A stretch of 10,122 nucleotides of DNA from UBA11574 sp964591175 (GCA_964591175.1 CAZQAF010000107.1:1-10122), one strand, 5' to 3'; shown: positions 1 through 7,341, numbered from the stretch's first letter. A program made the numbers and translations. The notes: a model not told the origin generated them from the sequence alone.

Positions 1-18
1 TATCACTTAAGGTATCTT

Positions 19-3000
19 GTGACCATTAACGATTTATCACAAAGAAATATCAACTTGATTTACCGTCTTCGCGGGTTGGGCATGACCGGAGCCATATTGC
101 ACATTGGCGCTCATCCAGATGACGAAGATATCGGGCTGCTGTCGTACATGTCTCACAAGTTTGGAGTGCGGGCTGTTTATTGGTCGGCCACTCGTGGAGA
201 AGGTGGGCAAAATCGGATCGGTCCCTACAAAGGCGAAGCACTGGGTATTTATAGAACCTGGGAGAGTCTGGCTTCAAGAGCTTTGGACGGCGGCGAGTCA
301 TTATACGGACCTTTTTTTGATTTTGGATACAGCAAGAATGCCGAAGAAGGGCTAAGCAAGTGGGGCCGCGAAGAAATGGTGAAGCAAATTGTTCGCGCTA
401 TCAGGATGGTTCAACCTCAAATTATTGTTTCTCGTTGGAAAGGTATTTCAGACGACTTTCACGGCCATCACCAGGCCGTGGGTAAAGCCACGTATGAGGC
501 TTTTGACGCTGCCGGCGATCCGGACCGATTTCCTGAACTTGAAAAACAGGGTCTGGTCCCGTGGCAACCCCGCAAGTTTTATCATTCGGAGAATAATTCA
601 GGCGGAGATTTGAAGGCGGGTGGCGCAGTAAATATACTTGGAAGAATCAACCCTGATCTGGAACGTGACGGTATACTTCGAATAAATACCGGCGAATTTG
701 ATCCTTTCGCAGGATGTACGTATCAGGAACAGGCATGGTTGGCTTACAATAAAAATCAGACGCAATCCATGGGGTTGGCCCCGAAACCTGGAGATTTTTT
801 TTATTACTTTTCCTTATACAAAAGCCTGGTTGCCGTTCCGGACAGAGAAACTGAGATATTTGACGGTCTCGACCCTACCCTGACCGGCCTGGCCGATTAC
901 CCGGGAAATGGTCCACCCTCTCTGCGAAGAAAATTGGATAAAATTAAAGACCGCGTCAATCAGGCGATCTTGGAATTTCGGGCAGACAATCCCATCAGTG
1001 CATCTAAGCCGCTGTTAGAAAGTCTTACAATCCTTCGTGAGATAAAATCAAGTCTTGAGAACAAGGGCCTGGATGGCTCAGCCCAAAAAACCCTTGATTT
1101 ATATCTGGAAAGGAAAATAAAAAATTTCGAAGAAGTGACAGTGCAGTGTCTCGGGTTAAGACTGGAATGTCTTATGGATACTTCACGCATTACTCCCGGG
1201 CAACCCTTTCGTTTATCCTCTAAACTATGGAATCATCAAAATATCAACATCGACCGGGTAATATTTAACATCGGCTCCCCCGGGGATTGGAAAATTCGAT
1301 CCATACAAGATAATCAATCGGGCGGCGTATCTGATGAATTGATTGCCGACCATGAAGTTATTAGCAGCAAGACAGCAGAATTATCCTCCCCTTACTGGCT
1401 TGAGAAACCACACGAATTATATCGTTACCAGTGGCCTGACGGCGAACCGGCAGGCAGGCCATTTGGACCGCCTTTGGTTCATGCTGAGTGTGAAGTCATC
1501 TTGGACGGGGATAAAATTCTCTTGCGTCAACCGGCAGTTTTCAGGGAAAAATTTTCCGGTGGGTATAGAGAACTACCCCTTGCGGTTATTCCGCCAATAT
1601 CCCTTCATCCCAAAGAAATGAAGGAATTTTTTCGAATAAGCACATCTGAACAACTACTTGAATTGCAGGTGACAGCACGCAGTAACGTCGAATCGAAGGT
1701 TGTCAAAGGAAATCTTAAACTCGAAGCACCTGCCGGCTGGCGGGTCAAACCGGAATCTGTTGATCTTTCTTTTGAGAAATTCGGAGACACCGCTTCCGTC
1801 TCTTTTAGCGTGAAAATTCCAAAAAACACATCGCCGGATCAATATTTGCTGCGGTACATGGTACTCGTTGGCAATCGCTACTATGATGCCATCCTTAATC
1901 CGGTGCGCAAGGGGACTCCCGGACTCCCCGGTCAACCGGATGCAACCAACTGCCTTCAAGAAGAATATATTACCGTTCCCGCGGCAGTGAAGGTTTGCCT
2001 GTTTGATCTTGAACTTATTCAAAAGCAAAACTATGCTTATGTGAAAGGTGCTGAAGAAGAAATTCTGAAGGCATTGAGCCACTTTAATCTGGGCTTTCAT
2101 CTAATCAATGATGAGGAGATGGGTTATATTGATCTCGGCAGATTTGATGCTGTTGTTATCGGACCGAATGCCTATCTTGTTCGTGATAAACTGCGAAAAA
2201 ATGCGCTCCGTTTTCTAGAATACGTTAAGCATGGAGGCACGCTTATCGTGCAATACCAAGGGTATGCTTTTGAGGGCAAGGGATATGCGCCGTATCCTTT
2301 CAGATTTGCTCAACCCCACGATCGGGTGACAAACGAAAACGCACCGGTAACGATGTTGAAGCCGGATCATACCATCTTCAATTTCCCCAACACTATCCGT
2401 CAGGATGATTTTAACGGCTGGTTCAAAGATCGCGGACTTTATTTTTTCAACCAATGGGATAAGCGGTACGACCCCATGCTGGAATGCAACGATCCCGGCG
2501 AAGATCCGAATAAGGGAGGATTGCTCGTGGCCGGATATGGCCGGGGAACCTACCTTTATACCGGCTACTCTTTTTTCAACCAGTTGCCGGCAGGAGTGCC
2601 CGGAGCGTTTCGACTCTTCGCGAATATACTGGCGTTACCGGAAGCCCGTGTCTTAGAACGGATAGATTTTTTAAAAAATATCTCTTTGTTTTCCACTTTG
2701 AAAAAAGAACATCTGGACTCAGTGGCCCGAATTATGTTCGAACAATGGGTGGAAAATGGCAATTACATATGTCGTCAAGGAGAAGAAGGTAATGAATTGT
2801 ATATCGTCAAAAAAGGAATGATCGAAGTCATCCAGAAATCAAACAGCAAGGAGCACGTCATATTCACGGCAAAAGAGGGCGACTGTTTGGGTGAACTTGC
2901 TGTTTTAGGGGATATGACCCGGACTGCTTCGTTGTGTGCCTTGGGAGACGTCCAACTTCTTGTGATTAAAGGTGAACACTTTCTCGCTCTGCTTAAAAAA

Positions 3001-3093
3001 TATCCTGACATGTCAATACAGATGCTCGGACTTATGGTAGAAAGGGTATTGAATGCGGAACGACGCTCTAAAAATGAGGCGCATAGCGCATAG
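19..3093 (+). CDS. PIG-L family deacetylase fused to a C-terminal cyclic-nucleotide-binding domain
   Basis: Large multidomain protein, 1024 aa from the GTG at 19. Residues about 25-280 are a PIG-L/LmbE zinc-dependent de-N-acetylase: the metal motif AHPDDE is at 31-36, a TRGEGGQNRIG segment follows, and HGHHQ at 148-152 supplies the distal histidine. The family removes acetyl groups from N-acetylglucosamine-type amino sugars; the substrate here is unknown. Residues about 545-630 resemble a NEW3-type beta-sandwich, and about 658-870 a glutamine-amidotransferase-like (ThuA/GAT-like) fold, as in other long PIG-L proteins. Residues about 885-1005 are a CNB domain whose phosphate-binding cassette has G958-E959 and R968-T969. 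The CNB tail is the odd part, because long PIG-L proteins of this type are usually thought of as exported, whereas CNB domains sense cytosolic nucleotides. No signal peptide is visible. An AAGG at 9-12 lies 6 nt before the GTG, but the frame is open to base 1, so the true start may lie outside the window. ATG at 82 is a less likely alternative because it sits very close to the AHPDDE strand. Confidence 0.9.
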   Translation: MTINDLSQRNINLIYRLRGLGMTGAILHIGAHPDDEDIGLLSYMSHKFGVRAVYWSATRGEGGQNRIGPYKGEALGIYRTWESLASRALDGGESLYGPFFDFGYSKNAEEGLSKWGREEMVKQIVRAIRMVQPQIIVSRWKGISDDFHGHHQAVGKATYEAFDAAGDPDRFPELEKQGLVPWQPRKFYHSENNSGGDLKAGGAVNILGRINPDLERDGILRINTGEFDPFAGCTYQEQAWLAYNKNQTQSMGLAPKPGDFFYYFSLYKSLVAVPDRETEIFDGLDPTLTGLADYPGNGPPSLRRKLDKIKDRVNQAILEFRADNPISASKPLLESLTILREIKSSLENKGLDGSAQKTLDLYLERKIKNFEEVTVQCLGLRLECLMDTSRITPGQPFRLSSKLWNHQNINIDRVIFNIGSPGDWKIRSIQDNQSGGVSDELIADHEVISSKTAELSSPYWLEKPHELYRYQWPDGEPAGRPFGPPLVHAECEVILDGDKILLRQPAVFREKFSGGYRELPLAVIPPISLHPKEMKEFFRISTSEQLLELQVTARSNVESKVVKGNLKLEAPAGWRVKPESVDLSFEKFGDTASVSFSVKIPKNTSPDQYLLRYMVLVGNRYYDAILNPVRKGTPGLPGQPDATNCLQEEYITVPAAVKVCLFDLELIQKQNYAYVKGAEEEILKALSHFNLGFHLINDEEMGYIDLGRFDAVVIGPNAYLVRDKLRKNALRFLEYVKHGGTLIVQYQGYAFEGKGYAPYPFRFAQPHDRVTNENAPVTMLKPDHTIFNFPNTIRQDDFNGWFKDRGLYFFNQWDKRYDPMLECNDPGEDPNKGGLLVAGYGRGTYLYTGYSFFNQLPAGVPGAFRLFANILALPEARVLERIDFLKNISLFSTLKKEHLDSVARIMFEQWVENGNYICRQGEEGNELYIVKKGMIEVIQKSNSKEHVIFTAKEGDCLGELAVLGDMTRTASLCALGDVQLLVIKGEHFLALLKKYPDMSIQMLGLMVERVLNAERRSKNEAHSA

Positions 3094-3119
3094 GGAGTGG
3101 CGCACGTTGCAGAGCGCTG

Positions 3120-3186
3120 GTTATCCGTTATCGGTTATCGGGTTAATGGTTAGATGTTGGTTTTCCAATAACCGATAACGAATAAC
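3120..3186. repeat. Inverted array of a GTTATCS heptamer (imperfect palindrome)
   Basis: The left arm (3120-3141) is three tandem heptamers, GTTATCC, GTTATCG, GTTATCG, plus G. The right arm (3165-3186) is its reverse complement with two mismatches in 22, and a 23-nt spacer separates them. Another partial unit, GATAACC, follows at about 3189-3195. The structure could fold into a long hairpin, but no T-run follows, so it is not a standard intrinsic terminator. It looks more like a dispersed extragenic palindrome or a protein-binding array. No coding gene is visible between 3094 and 3245. Confidence 0.75.
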
Positions 3187-3202
3187 TTGATAACCAATCA
3201 CT

Positions 3203-3228
3203 TCAATTGAGCATTTGTGCTCAATTGA
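3203..3228. repeat. Perfect 10-bp inverted repeat upstream of the lipoprotein operon
   Basis: TCAATTGAGC (3203-3212) and GCTCAATTGA (3219-3228) are exact reverse complements around a 6-nt loop. The repeat lies about 30 nt upstream of the lipoprotein start and just ahead of its ribosome binding site. With no T-run after it, an operator or an mRNA 5' hairpin is more likely than a terminator. Function is inferred from position only. Confidence 0.6.
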
Positions 3229-3240
3229 TCTATTAAAATA

Positions 3241-3245
3241 GGGAG
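3241..3245 (+). promoter_or_regulatory. Ribosome binding site deciding the lipoprotein start
   Basis: GGGAG directly abuts the first ATG (3246), which leaves no room for initiation there. The second in-frame ATG at 3258 lies 12 nt downstream (slightly long) and begins a classical signal sequence (MKK...), so 3258 is preferred. Confidence 0.5.
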
Positions 3246-3257
3246 ATGCATAACGCT

Positions 3258-3824
3258 ATGAAAAAAATATCCATTTATTGGTTATTACTCATTTTATGTT
3301 CCTTTCTTTTTTGCTGCACCCGAGAAAAGCCCCAGGAGAATAAGACACTTGCCAAAATCAACGATTATGTTTTGACGCTTGATGAATTTCAAACACAACT
3401 GGCTGAAGAGGTGAGGTTGGACAAAGATTTTAAGTTGACAGATGAGGCGAAGAAAGCTTTTCTTGACCAACTGATCACCAAGGAAATTCTGATACAGGAG
3501 GCCAAAAAAAGAAATCTTGATAGAAAAGAGAAATTCATAAGGGCCATCGAACGTTATTGGGAATCGACCTTGATAAGAGATTTAATGGAAGCGGAAGGCA
3601 AAAAGATTGCAAAACGTACCGTGGTCTCACAGGAAGAAATCGAATTGCGGTATAACGATATGAAAAAGTTGGATCAGGATCTCCCCCCGATAGACTCGAT
3701 CCGAGATGAAATTTCCAAAAAAATTATAGAAGGTAAGAAACGGCGTTTATTGGAAGAATGGACCGATCAATTAAAAAAAAGAGCGAAGATTGACATTAAC
3801 GAAAAACTCCTTTCCAGGAATTAA
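3258..3824 (+). CDS. SurA N-terminal-like lipoprotein, no PPIase domain
   Basis: 188 aa from ATG 3258. The N-terminus is a lipoprotein signal: MKK, a hydrophobic stretch, then SFLFCCT. C20, with L at -3, is the likely lipidated residue, although the box is atypical. The mature part begins with AKINDYVLTLDEF (from about residue 32), the entry strand and helix typical of SurA/PpiC/trigger-factor-like chaperones. Charged helices follow, with a SQEEIELRYNDMK segment resembling the helix that precedes a parvulin domain. The parvulin isomerase domain itself is absent; the chain ends in a lysine-rich helix. It probably acts as a membrane-anchored periplasmic chaperone or holdase. It is the first gene of a tight operon, 14 nt before the next start. 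Function is inferred from fold signature; other SurA_N-like lipoproteins are of unknown role. Confidence 0.8.
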   Translation: MKKISIYWLLLILCSFLFCCTREKPQENKTLAKINDYVLTLDEFQTQLAEEVRLDKDFKLTDEAKKAFLDQLITKEILIQEAKKRNLDRKEKFIRAIERYWESTLIRDLMEAEGKKIAKRTVVSQEEIELRYNDMKKLDQDLPPIDSIRDEISKKIIEGKKRRLLEEWTDQLKKRAKIDINEKLLSRN

Positions 3825-3827
3825 TAC

Positions 3828-3832
3828 AGGAG
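3828..3832 (+). promoter_or_regulatory. Ribosome binding site deciding the HAMP protein start
   Basis: AGGAG touches the ATG at 3833 but lies an ideal 6 nt before the in-frame ATG at 3839, so translation most likely begins at 3839. Confidence 0.7.
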
Positions 3833-3838
3833 ATGAAT

Positions 3839-4405
3839 ATGTCAAAGGACACCGTCGGCCACATCAAAAGAAGACAATATTTTGTTCAAAAAAATTTTCA
3901 GTCTAAATTCATTTTGAAGTTTTGTATGGTTTTGCTCGTCGGAATAATCATTTCCACAGGGCTCGTGTTATTGTTTTCCGAAAACACATTGACGTCTTCA
4001 TTCGAGCAATCCAGGCTCGTTATAAAAAACACAGCTTCAGCTATTTTTCCCGACGTTTTTCTAAGCCACGTGATTGCATTCATATTAATCTCTTTGCTGG
4101 CAATCGTTGTCATGCTACTGATATCGCACAAATTAGCCGGCCCTATGTTTCGTTTTCAGAAAGAACTGAACAATATCGGCAACGGCGATTTGAGCCATAT
4201 TGTGAAAATCAGGAAAAAAGATCAATTTGAAGCCGTAGCAGACAGTCTGAATCAGATGAGAGAAAATCTGCAAAAAAAGATACTCGATATACAAAATGAG
4301 GTCCATCAAATTATCGAATCAACGGCTGGACGAGAAATTCCGCCAGATCTTGTTAAACGGTTGGATCACTTAAATCAAATGATTAGAAATAACTTCAAAG
4401 TTTAG
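3839..4405 (+). CDS. Small two-TM membrane protein with a HAMP domain and no output domain
   Basis: 188 aa from ATG 3839. Residues 24-46 and about 76-97 are transmembrane helices separated by only about 29 residues, too short for a folded periplasmic sensor. TM2 leads into a HAMP domain (about 98-145): the KLAGPMFRF entry with the conserved proline, then GNGDLSHIVKIRKKDQF, where the GDL and acidic/Phe positions match HAMP AS2 connectors. A short coiled-coil tail (to 188, with REIPPDL near 165-171) replaces any kinase, cyclase or methyl-accepting domain. HAMP units normally relay signals across the inner membrane, so this may be a partner subunit or adaptor for another protein. It lies between the chaperone-like lipoprotein and the secreted peptidase with 14- and 18-nt gaps, so it is probably co-transcribed and works with them. 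Confidence 0.85.
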   Translation: MSKDTVGHIKRRQYFVQKNFQSKFILKFCMVLLVGIIISTGLVLLFSENTLTSSFEQSRLVIKNTASAIFPDVFLSHVIAFILISLLAIVVMLLISHKLAGPMFRFQKELNNIGNGDLSHIVKIRKKDQFEAVADSLNQMRENLQKKILDIQNEVHQIIESTAGREIPPDLVKRLDHLNQMIRNNFKV

Positions 4406-4423
4406 CGCTGTAATTGATCATTC

Positions 4424-4923
4424 ATGCCAATAGCTGAGTCACGAAAGATACTGTTGTTGTACCTATGGTACAGTGTTTTTTTCTTATGGTCGGTCAGCCC
4501 GGTTTTCGCTGAATTATCAATAAACACCTCCTGGCACATTCTTGATACAAAATACACCGCAATCCACTATCACTCTATAAAGGATTTAAATAAATTTAAT
4601 AATAATATTGAATTTTCTTTCTCCACAATGGGACTGAAATGGCTTTTCAAAAAGAAAAGTCCTAATGACACTGAAAATGAAATCAAGCAAAAAGTGGACG
4701 CTATTTATGAAAAAGTGCAAGAAATATTGGATATGAGAAAATCAATGACAAAAGTGGCAATCTATGTTAGTCACGATAAGCAGGAGTTACGCTCTCTTTA
4801 CCGGAAAATATACAAGAGACCCTGTCATTTTCGGGCCTGGTATGTTTATGACTCGAATACCGTATATGTAAATGCAGACGATGTTCATGAAGGAATTCTG
4901 GCACACGAAATCGCCCATTCCAT
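4424..4923 (+). CDS. Secreted HEXXH metallopeptidase, peptidase-MA-like, 3' end lost in assembly gap
   Basis: Partial: 166 residues are readable before the N-run. An in-frame TGA at 4415 leaves ATG 4424 as the first start; no strong ribosome binding site is seen, so translational coupling to the gene 18 nt upstream is possible. Residues 1-29 form a signal peptide ending VFA, a good signal peptidase I site. Then come a hydrophilic region, an Ile/Val-rich strand (KVAIYVSHDKQEL) and a conserved-looking VYVNADDVHEGILAHEIAHS. The last part contains the zinc motif H161-E162-x-x-H165. The order 'strand, small insertion, VYV..., AHEIAH' is typical of the peptidase MA-like (gluzincin) group, hence an exported zinc protease; the third metal ligand would lie in the missing sequence. 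Any reading of this frame past the gap is not real coding sequence. Confidence 0.75.
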
Positions 4924-5023
4924 NNNNNNNNNNNNNNNNNNNNNNNNNNNNNNNNNNNNNNNNNNNNNNNNNNNNNNNNNNNNNNNNNNNNNNNNNNNNN
5001 NNNNNNNNNNNNNNNNNNNNNNN
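4924..5023. other. Assembly gap of exactly 100 N
   Basis: One hundred consecutive N is a common placeholder for a scaffold gap of unknown size. It removes the 3' end of the metallopeptidase gene and whatever separates it from the GAF gene. One or more whole genes could be missing. Confidence 0.95.
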
Positions 5024-5030
5024 AGGAGGT
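5024..5030 (+). promoter_or_regulatory. Strong Shine-Dalgarno sequence of the GAF gene
   Basis: AGGAGGT is a near-perfect anti-16S match immediately after the gap. It abuts ATG 5031 but is well spaced (about 7 nt from AGGAGG) to the in-frame ATG at 5037, which is therefore the preferred start. It also shows that the GAF gene begins here and does not run in from before the gap. Confidence 0.8.
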
Positions 5031-5036
5031 ATGACG

Positions 5037-6152
5037 ATGCAGAAGGATCCGATACATGACGCGAGAAATCTGAGTTTGCTGAAAATGATTTCAACGAATA
5101 ATATAGAAGAGCAATGCGCTTATATAGATGACTGGCTTAAACAACATTATCAATTAAAGGGAGTTGGATTTTTTCTCAAAGAACCCGAAACGACCCGGAC
5201 TCATTTTTTCACAGAAAGTCTTCCAATGAAGGTTGTTCAAAACCTGGAAGAAACGCTTATCAGTCTCAACCAGAAAAAAGAGGCGGAAAACCTTGTTCTG
5301 TTTCTTGCACAAAAAGATTGGGAGTTCATTCCTTTCAGCCAATTTGAGAATCCCGCCGCATTGGAACCACTGGGCGTCGTTATCCCGTTGGGAATCCCAA
5401 ACGGTTTTGCCGGGATGCTGACATTGCTTGCAGATTCGGAGACCATCCACAATTTCATTGCTGAAACACCATCAAGACTGTCTTTTGTTCCTTTAATATC
5501 AATGCTGCTGAACAATGCATATTCCCATGAAATAAAGGATAAAAAAATACGCATGCTGAACCTGTATCAAAGCGTCAGTTCCTCGTTGGCTTACATTAAT
5601 GACCTGCAGGAACTTTTGACCACGATTACCGGTATTGTGACATCGGAGCTCTTTTGCGAAGAAAGCTCCATACTCTTTTATGATGAAGAGACCAATGAAT
5701 TCGAGTTTTTTAGCGCTTTCGGCGAAACCGGCATGGGGCTGGTGTCAACACGGTTTCCTGCCGATAGAGGCATAGCCGGCCGGGCAGTAAAAGAAATGAA
5801 AACACAGGTAGTCAACGATTGTCGAAGCGATCCGGATTTTTATTGCGCCATCGATGATGAACATGGTTTTAAAACAAAGTCCATTATTGCAGCCCCACTG
5901 ATCGCCGGAGAAGAGATAGTAGGCGTTTTAAATGCCGTTAATAAAATCGAAACCAAATTTTTTGATAAAGAAGATGATCAAATCCTCTCCGCCATCGCAG
6001 ATGAGGTGGCTATGGCGGTTAAGAATACGAGACTGTTCGAATATGTTGTTGAAGGCTATTGTAAAATAAAACAAGGGTTAAATAGTTGCAAAGGCTGCAA
6101 ACGGCCATTAAAATCCTGGACACCTTGCGCCAAACAGATGGAACTGTTATGA
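5037..6152 (+). CDS. Tandem GAF-domain cytosolic sensor protein with a cysteine-rich tail
   Basis: 371 aa from ATG 5037, no signal peptide or TM segment. Residues about 15-150 look like a divergent GAF-type fold (GVGFFLKE...; LGVVIPLGIPNGFAGMLTLL). Residues about 192-337 are a clear GAF domain: SSILFYDEETNEFEFFSAFGE, FPADRGIAGRAVKEMK, SIIAAPLIAGEEIVGVLNAVNK, then FDKEDD. The NK...F...DD ending resembles the NKFDE motif of cyclic-nucleotide-binding GAF domains, with the last E replaced by D; such endings also occur in GAFs with other ligands. The C-terminus carries C342, C351, C354 and C364 (YCKIKQ, SCKGCK, TPCAK), which could bind a metal or be redox-active. There is no catalytic output domain, so it is likely a regulatory subunit. 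It is the last gene of the cluster, and a terminator follows after 62 nt. Confidence 0.85.
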   Translation: MQKDPIHDARNLSLLKMISTNNIEEQCAYIDDWLKQHYQLKGVGFFLKEPETTRTHFFTESLPMKVVQNLEETLISLNQKKEAENLVLFLAQKDWEFIPFSQFENPAALEPLGVVIPLGIPNGFAGMLTLLADSETIHNFIAETPSRLSFVPLISMLLNNAYSHEIKDKKIRMLNLYQSVSSSLAYINDLQELLTTITGIVTSELFCEESSILFYDEETNEFEFFSAFGETGMGLVSTRFPADRGIAGRAVKEMKTQVVNDCRSDPDFYCAIDDEHGFKTKSIIAAPLIAGEEIVGVLNAVNKIETKFFDKEDDQILSAIADEVAMAVKNTRLFEYVVEGYCKIKQGLNSCKGCKRPLKSWTPCAKQMELL

Positions 6153-6214
6153 GGTTGATCTGCAGCACCTTGTGTACCAGACAAGGCTGAATGACATATA
6201 CTAAGCCCGATGGC

Positions 6215-6244
6215 AGACCCTTTATAAAATTGAAAGGGTCTTTT
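6215..6244 (+). terminator. Intrinsic terminator after the GAF gene
   Basis: AGACCCTTT (6215-6223) pairs perfectly with AAAGGGTCT (6233-6241) around a 9-nt loop, and the right arm runs into TTTT (6241-6244). Placed 62 nt after the GAF stop, it closes the lipoprotein-to-GAF transcription unit and separates it from the MBL-fold gene. Confidence 0.8.
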
Positions 6245-6287
6245 AAAACATTTCCAATTTGTTGAGCAAAGGCACAGTGAAAAGAAA

Positions 6288-7112
6288 ATGAAAATTACGT
6301 TCTATGGTACAAGGGGATCCATACCGGTGGCCGATCCGGATTATTTTCAATTTGGCGGTAACACCTCCTGCATCCTGGTAACCTTTAGCTCGGGTAGAAT
6401 CGCTATTTTAGACGCCGGCACCGGTATTCGTAAGTTGGGAAATGATCTATTAAAAAATTCTCATGAACAATACGACAATATCAGCATTATATTATCCCAT
6501 ACCCATTGGGACCATATACAAGGTTTTCCTTATTTTGAGCCGGCTTATGATCCTCGGCGAAACTTCACGATTTCCATCTGCGGGAAAGAAAGGAGGGGAA
6601 AAGATCTTAAAAGCATTTTTGCGACACAAATGGAAAATGATTTCTTTCCTGTCCCCTTGGAGAAGATGGGCGCAAATTTTACTTTCCTTCAGCCGGATAT
6701 AACGGCATATGAAAACCAATGGGGTATTAAATTTGTGGCTTCCAAGCACAGCCATCGAGGCGATGCCTACGGCTATCGCATTGAGGAAGGCGGAAAAACA
6801 TTGGTATATTGCACGGATGTCGAGCATAAGCATGGAATAGATCCGAATGTGGTAGCGCTTTCCAGAAACGCCGACCTCCTAATTCATGATGCCCAATATA
6901 CTCCTGAAGAGATCAAGATGAAAAAAGGATGGGGACACAGCAGTTGGGTGCAGGCGATTGAGGTCGCTGAACAAGCCGGGGCGAAAAAACTGGCGCTTTT
7001 TCATCACGACCCGGACCACAATGATGCCTTTCTGTCGAAGATGGAAAAAGAATGCCAGAAGCGGTATCCGCGAGCTTTTCTTGCAAGGGAAGGTGGTCAG
7101 GTGGCGCTGTAG
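6288..7112 (+). CDS. MBL-fold metallohydrolase (PhnP / class-II PDE-like group)
   Basis: 274 aa, cytosolic. The metallo-beta-lactamase motifs are all present: the GTRGSIPV N-terminal strand and GGNTSC, the zinc motif H71-T-H73-W-D75-H76, then HSH at 154-156, D177 in YCTDVEH, H200-D201 in LIHDAQYT, GHSSW from 216 and the C-terminal FHHDPDH at 238-244. The set and spacing match a large bacterial group related to RNase Z and PhnP, often annotated as phosphodiesterase-like or, on weak grounds, cAMP phosphodiesterase class II. The likely chemistry is hydrolysis of a phosphodiester, perhaps a cyclic nucleotide, with two metals; substrate is unproven. The ribosome binding site is weak (purine-rich AGTGAAAAGAAA). 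Terminators before and after make it a single-gene unit. The CNB proteins on both sides make a nucleotide substrate attractive but not demonstrated. Confidence 0.9.
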   Translation: MKITFYGTRGSIPVADPDYFQFGGNTSCILVTFSSGRIAILDAGTGIRKLGNDLLKNSHEQYDNISIILSHTHWDHIQGFPYFEPAYDPRRNFTISICGKERRGKDLKSIFATQMENDFFPVPLEKMGANFTFLQPDITAYENQWGIKFVASKHSHRGDAYGYRIEEGGKTLVYCTDVEHKHGIDPNVVALSRNADLLIHDAQYTPEEIKMKKGWGHSSWVQAIEVAEQAGAKKLALFHHDPDHNDAFLSKMEKECQKRYPRAFLAREGGQVAL

Positions 7113-7152
7113 CATACAACTTCCCCTGCGGGTACAATTTGGCTATAAACTG

Positions 7153-7186
7153 GGCACAGAACAAATTCTGTGCCTCTTTAGTTTTC
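7153..7186 (+). terminator. Intrinsic terminator after the MBL-fold gene
   Basis: GGCACAGAA (7153-7161) and TTCTGTGCC (7166-7174) form a perfect 9-bp stem with a CAAA loop, followed by TCTTTAGTTTTC. It ends the MBL-fold transcript 41 nt after its stop codon. Confidence 0.85.
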
Positions 7187-7222
7187 TACATAAGATTCGC
7201 TATTTTTTTATATATCGATTCA

Positions 7223-7231
7223 TGCTATTAT
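7223..7231 (+). promoter_or_regulatory. Possible extended -10 promoter for the CNB/AAA/Fe-S gene
   Basis: TGCTATTAT fits an extended -10 element (TGn plus TATTAT, 5 of 6 against TATAAT). It lies in an AT-rich stretch after the MBL terminator and about 110 nt before the next start. The -35 position (about 7203-7208) is only a T-run. No other gene is visible in 7113-7341, so a promoter is expected here. Confidence 0.35.
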
Positions 7232-7341
7232 AGTATTTTTAAACCAGACAGAATTCAAGGCAAGGACCCAAAAATCAACCCCCACTTATACACGCCGTAA
7301 TCATTTGATTTATATAAACTTGCCTTGGCTTGAGAGTTCTT

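Noticed and set aside
1911..1930. Short direct repeat (GGACTCCC twice) inside the PIG-L gene
   Set aside because: It encodes a short GTPGLPGQP linker; too small to be more than a local duplication.
1654..2100. 148-codon open frame on the minus strand
   Set aside because: Antisense to the middle of the PIG-L fusion gene; no motif or ribosome binding site is seen.
3120..3186. CRISPR array or replication origin
   Set aside because: Units are only 7 bp with no spacers, and there is no DnaA-box cluster or replication gene nearby.
4872..5036. Reading the GAF gene from before the N-run, or the peptidase gene through it
   Set aside because: Both cross 100 unknown bases, and a strong ribosome binding site at 5024 shows a fresh start at 5037.
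7150..7180. Sigma54-type promoter (TGGGCAC start)
   Set aside because: Spacing and the downstream GC element do not fit, and the same bases form a perfect terminator stem with a T-rich tail.
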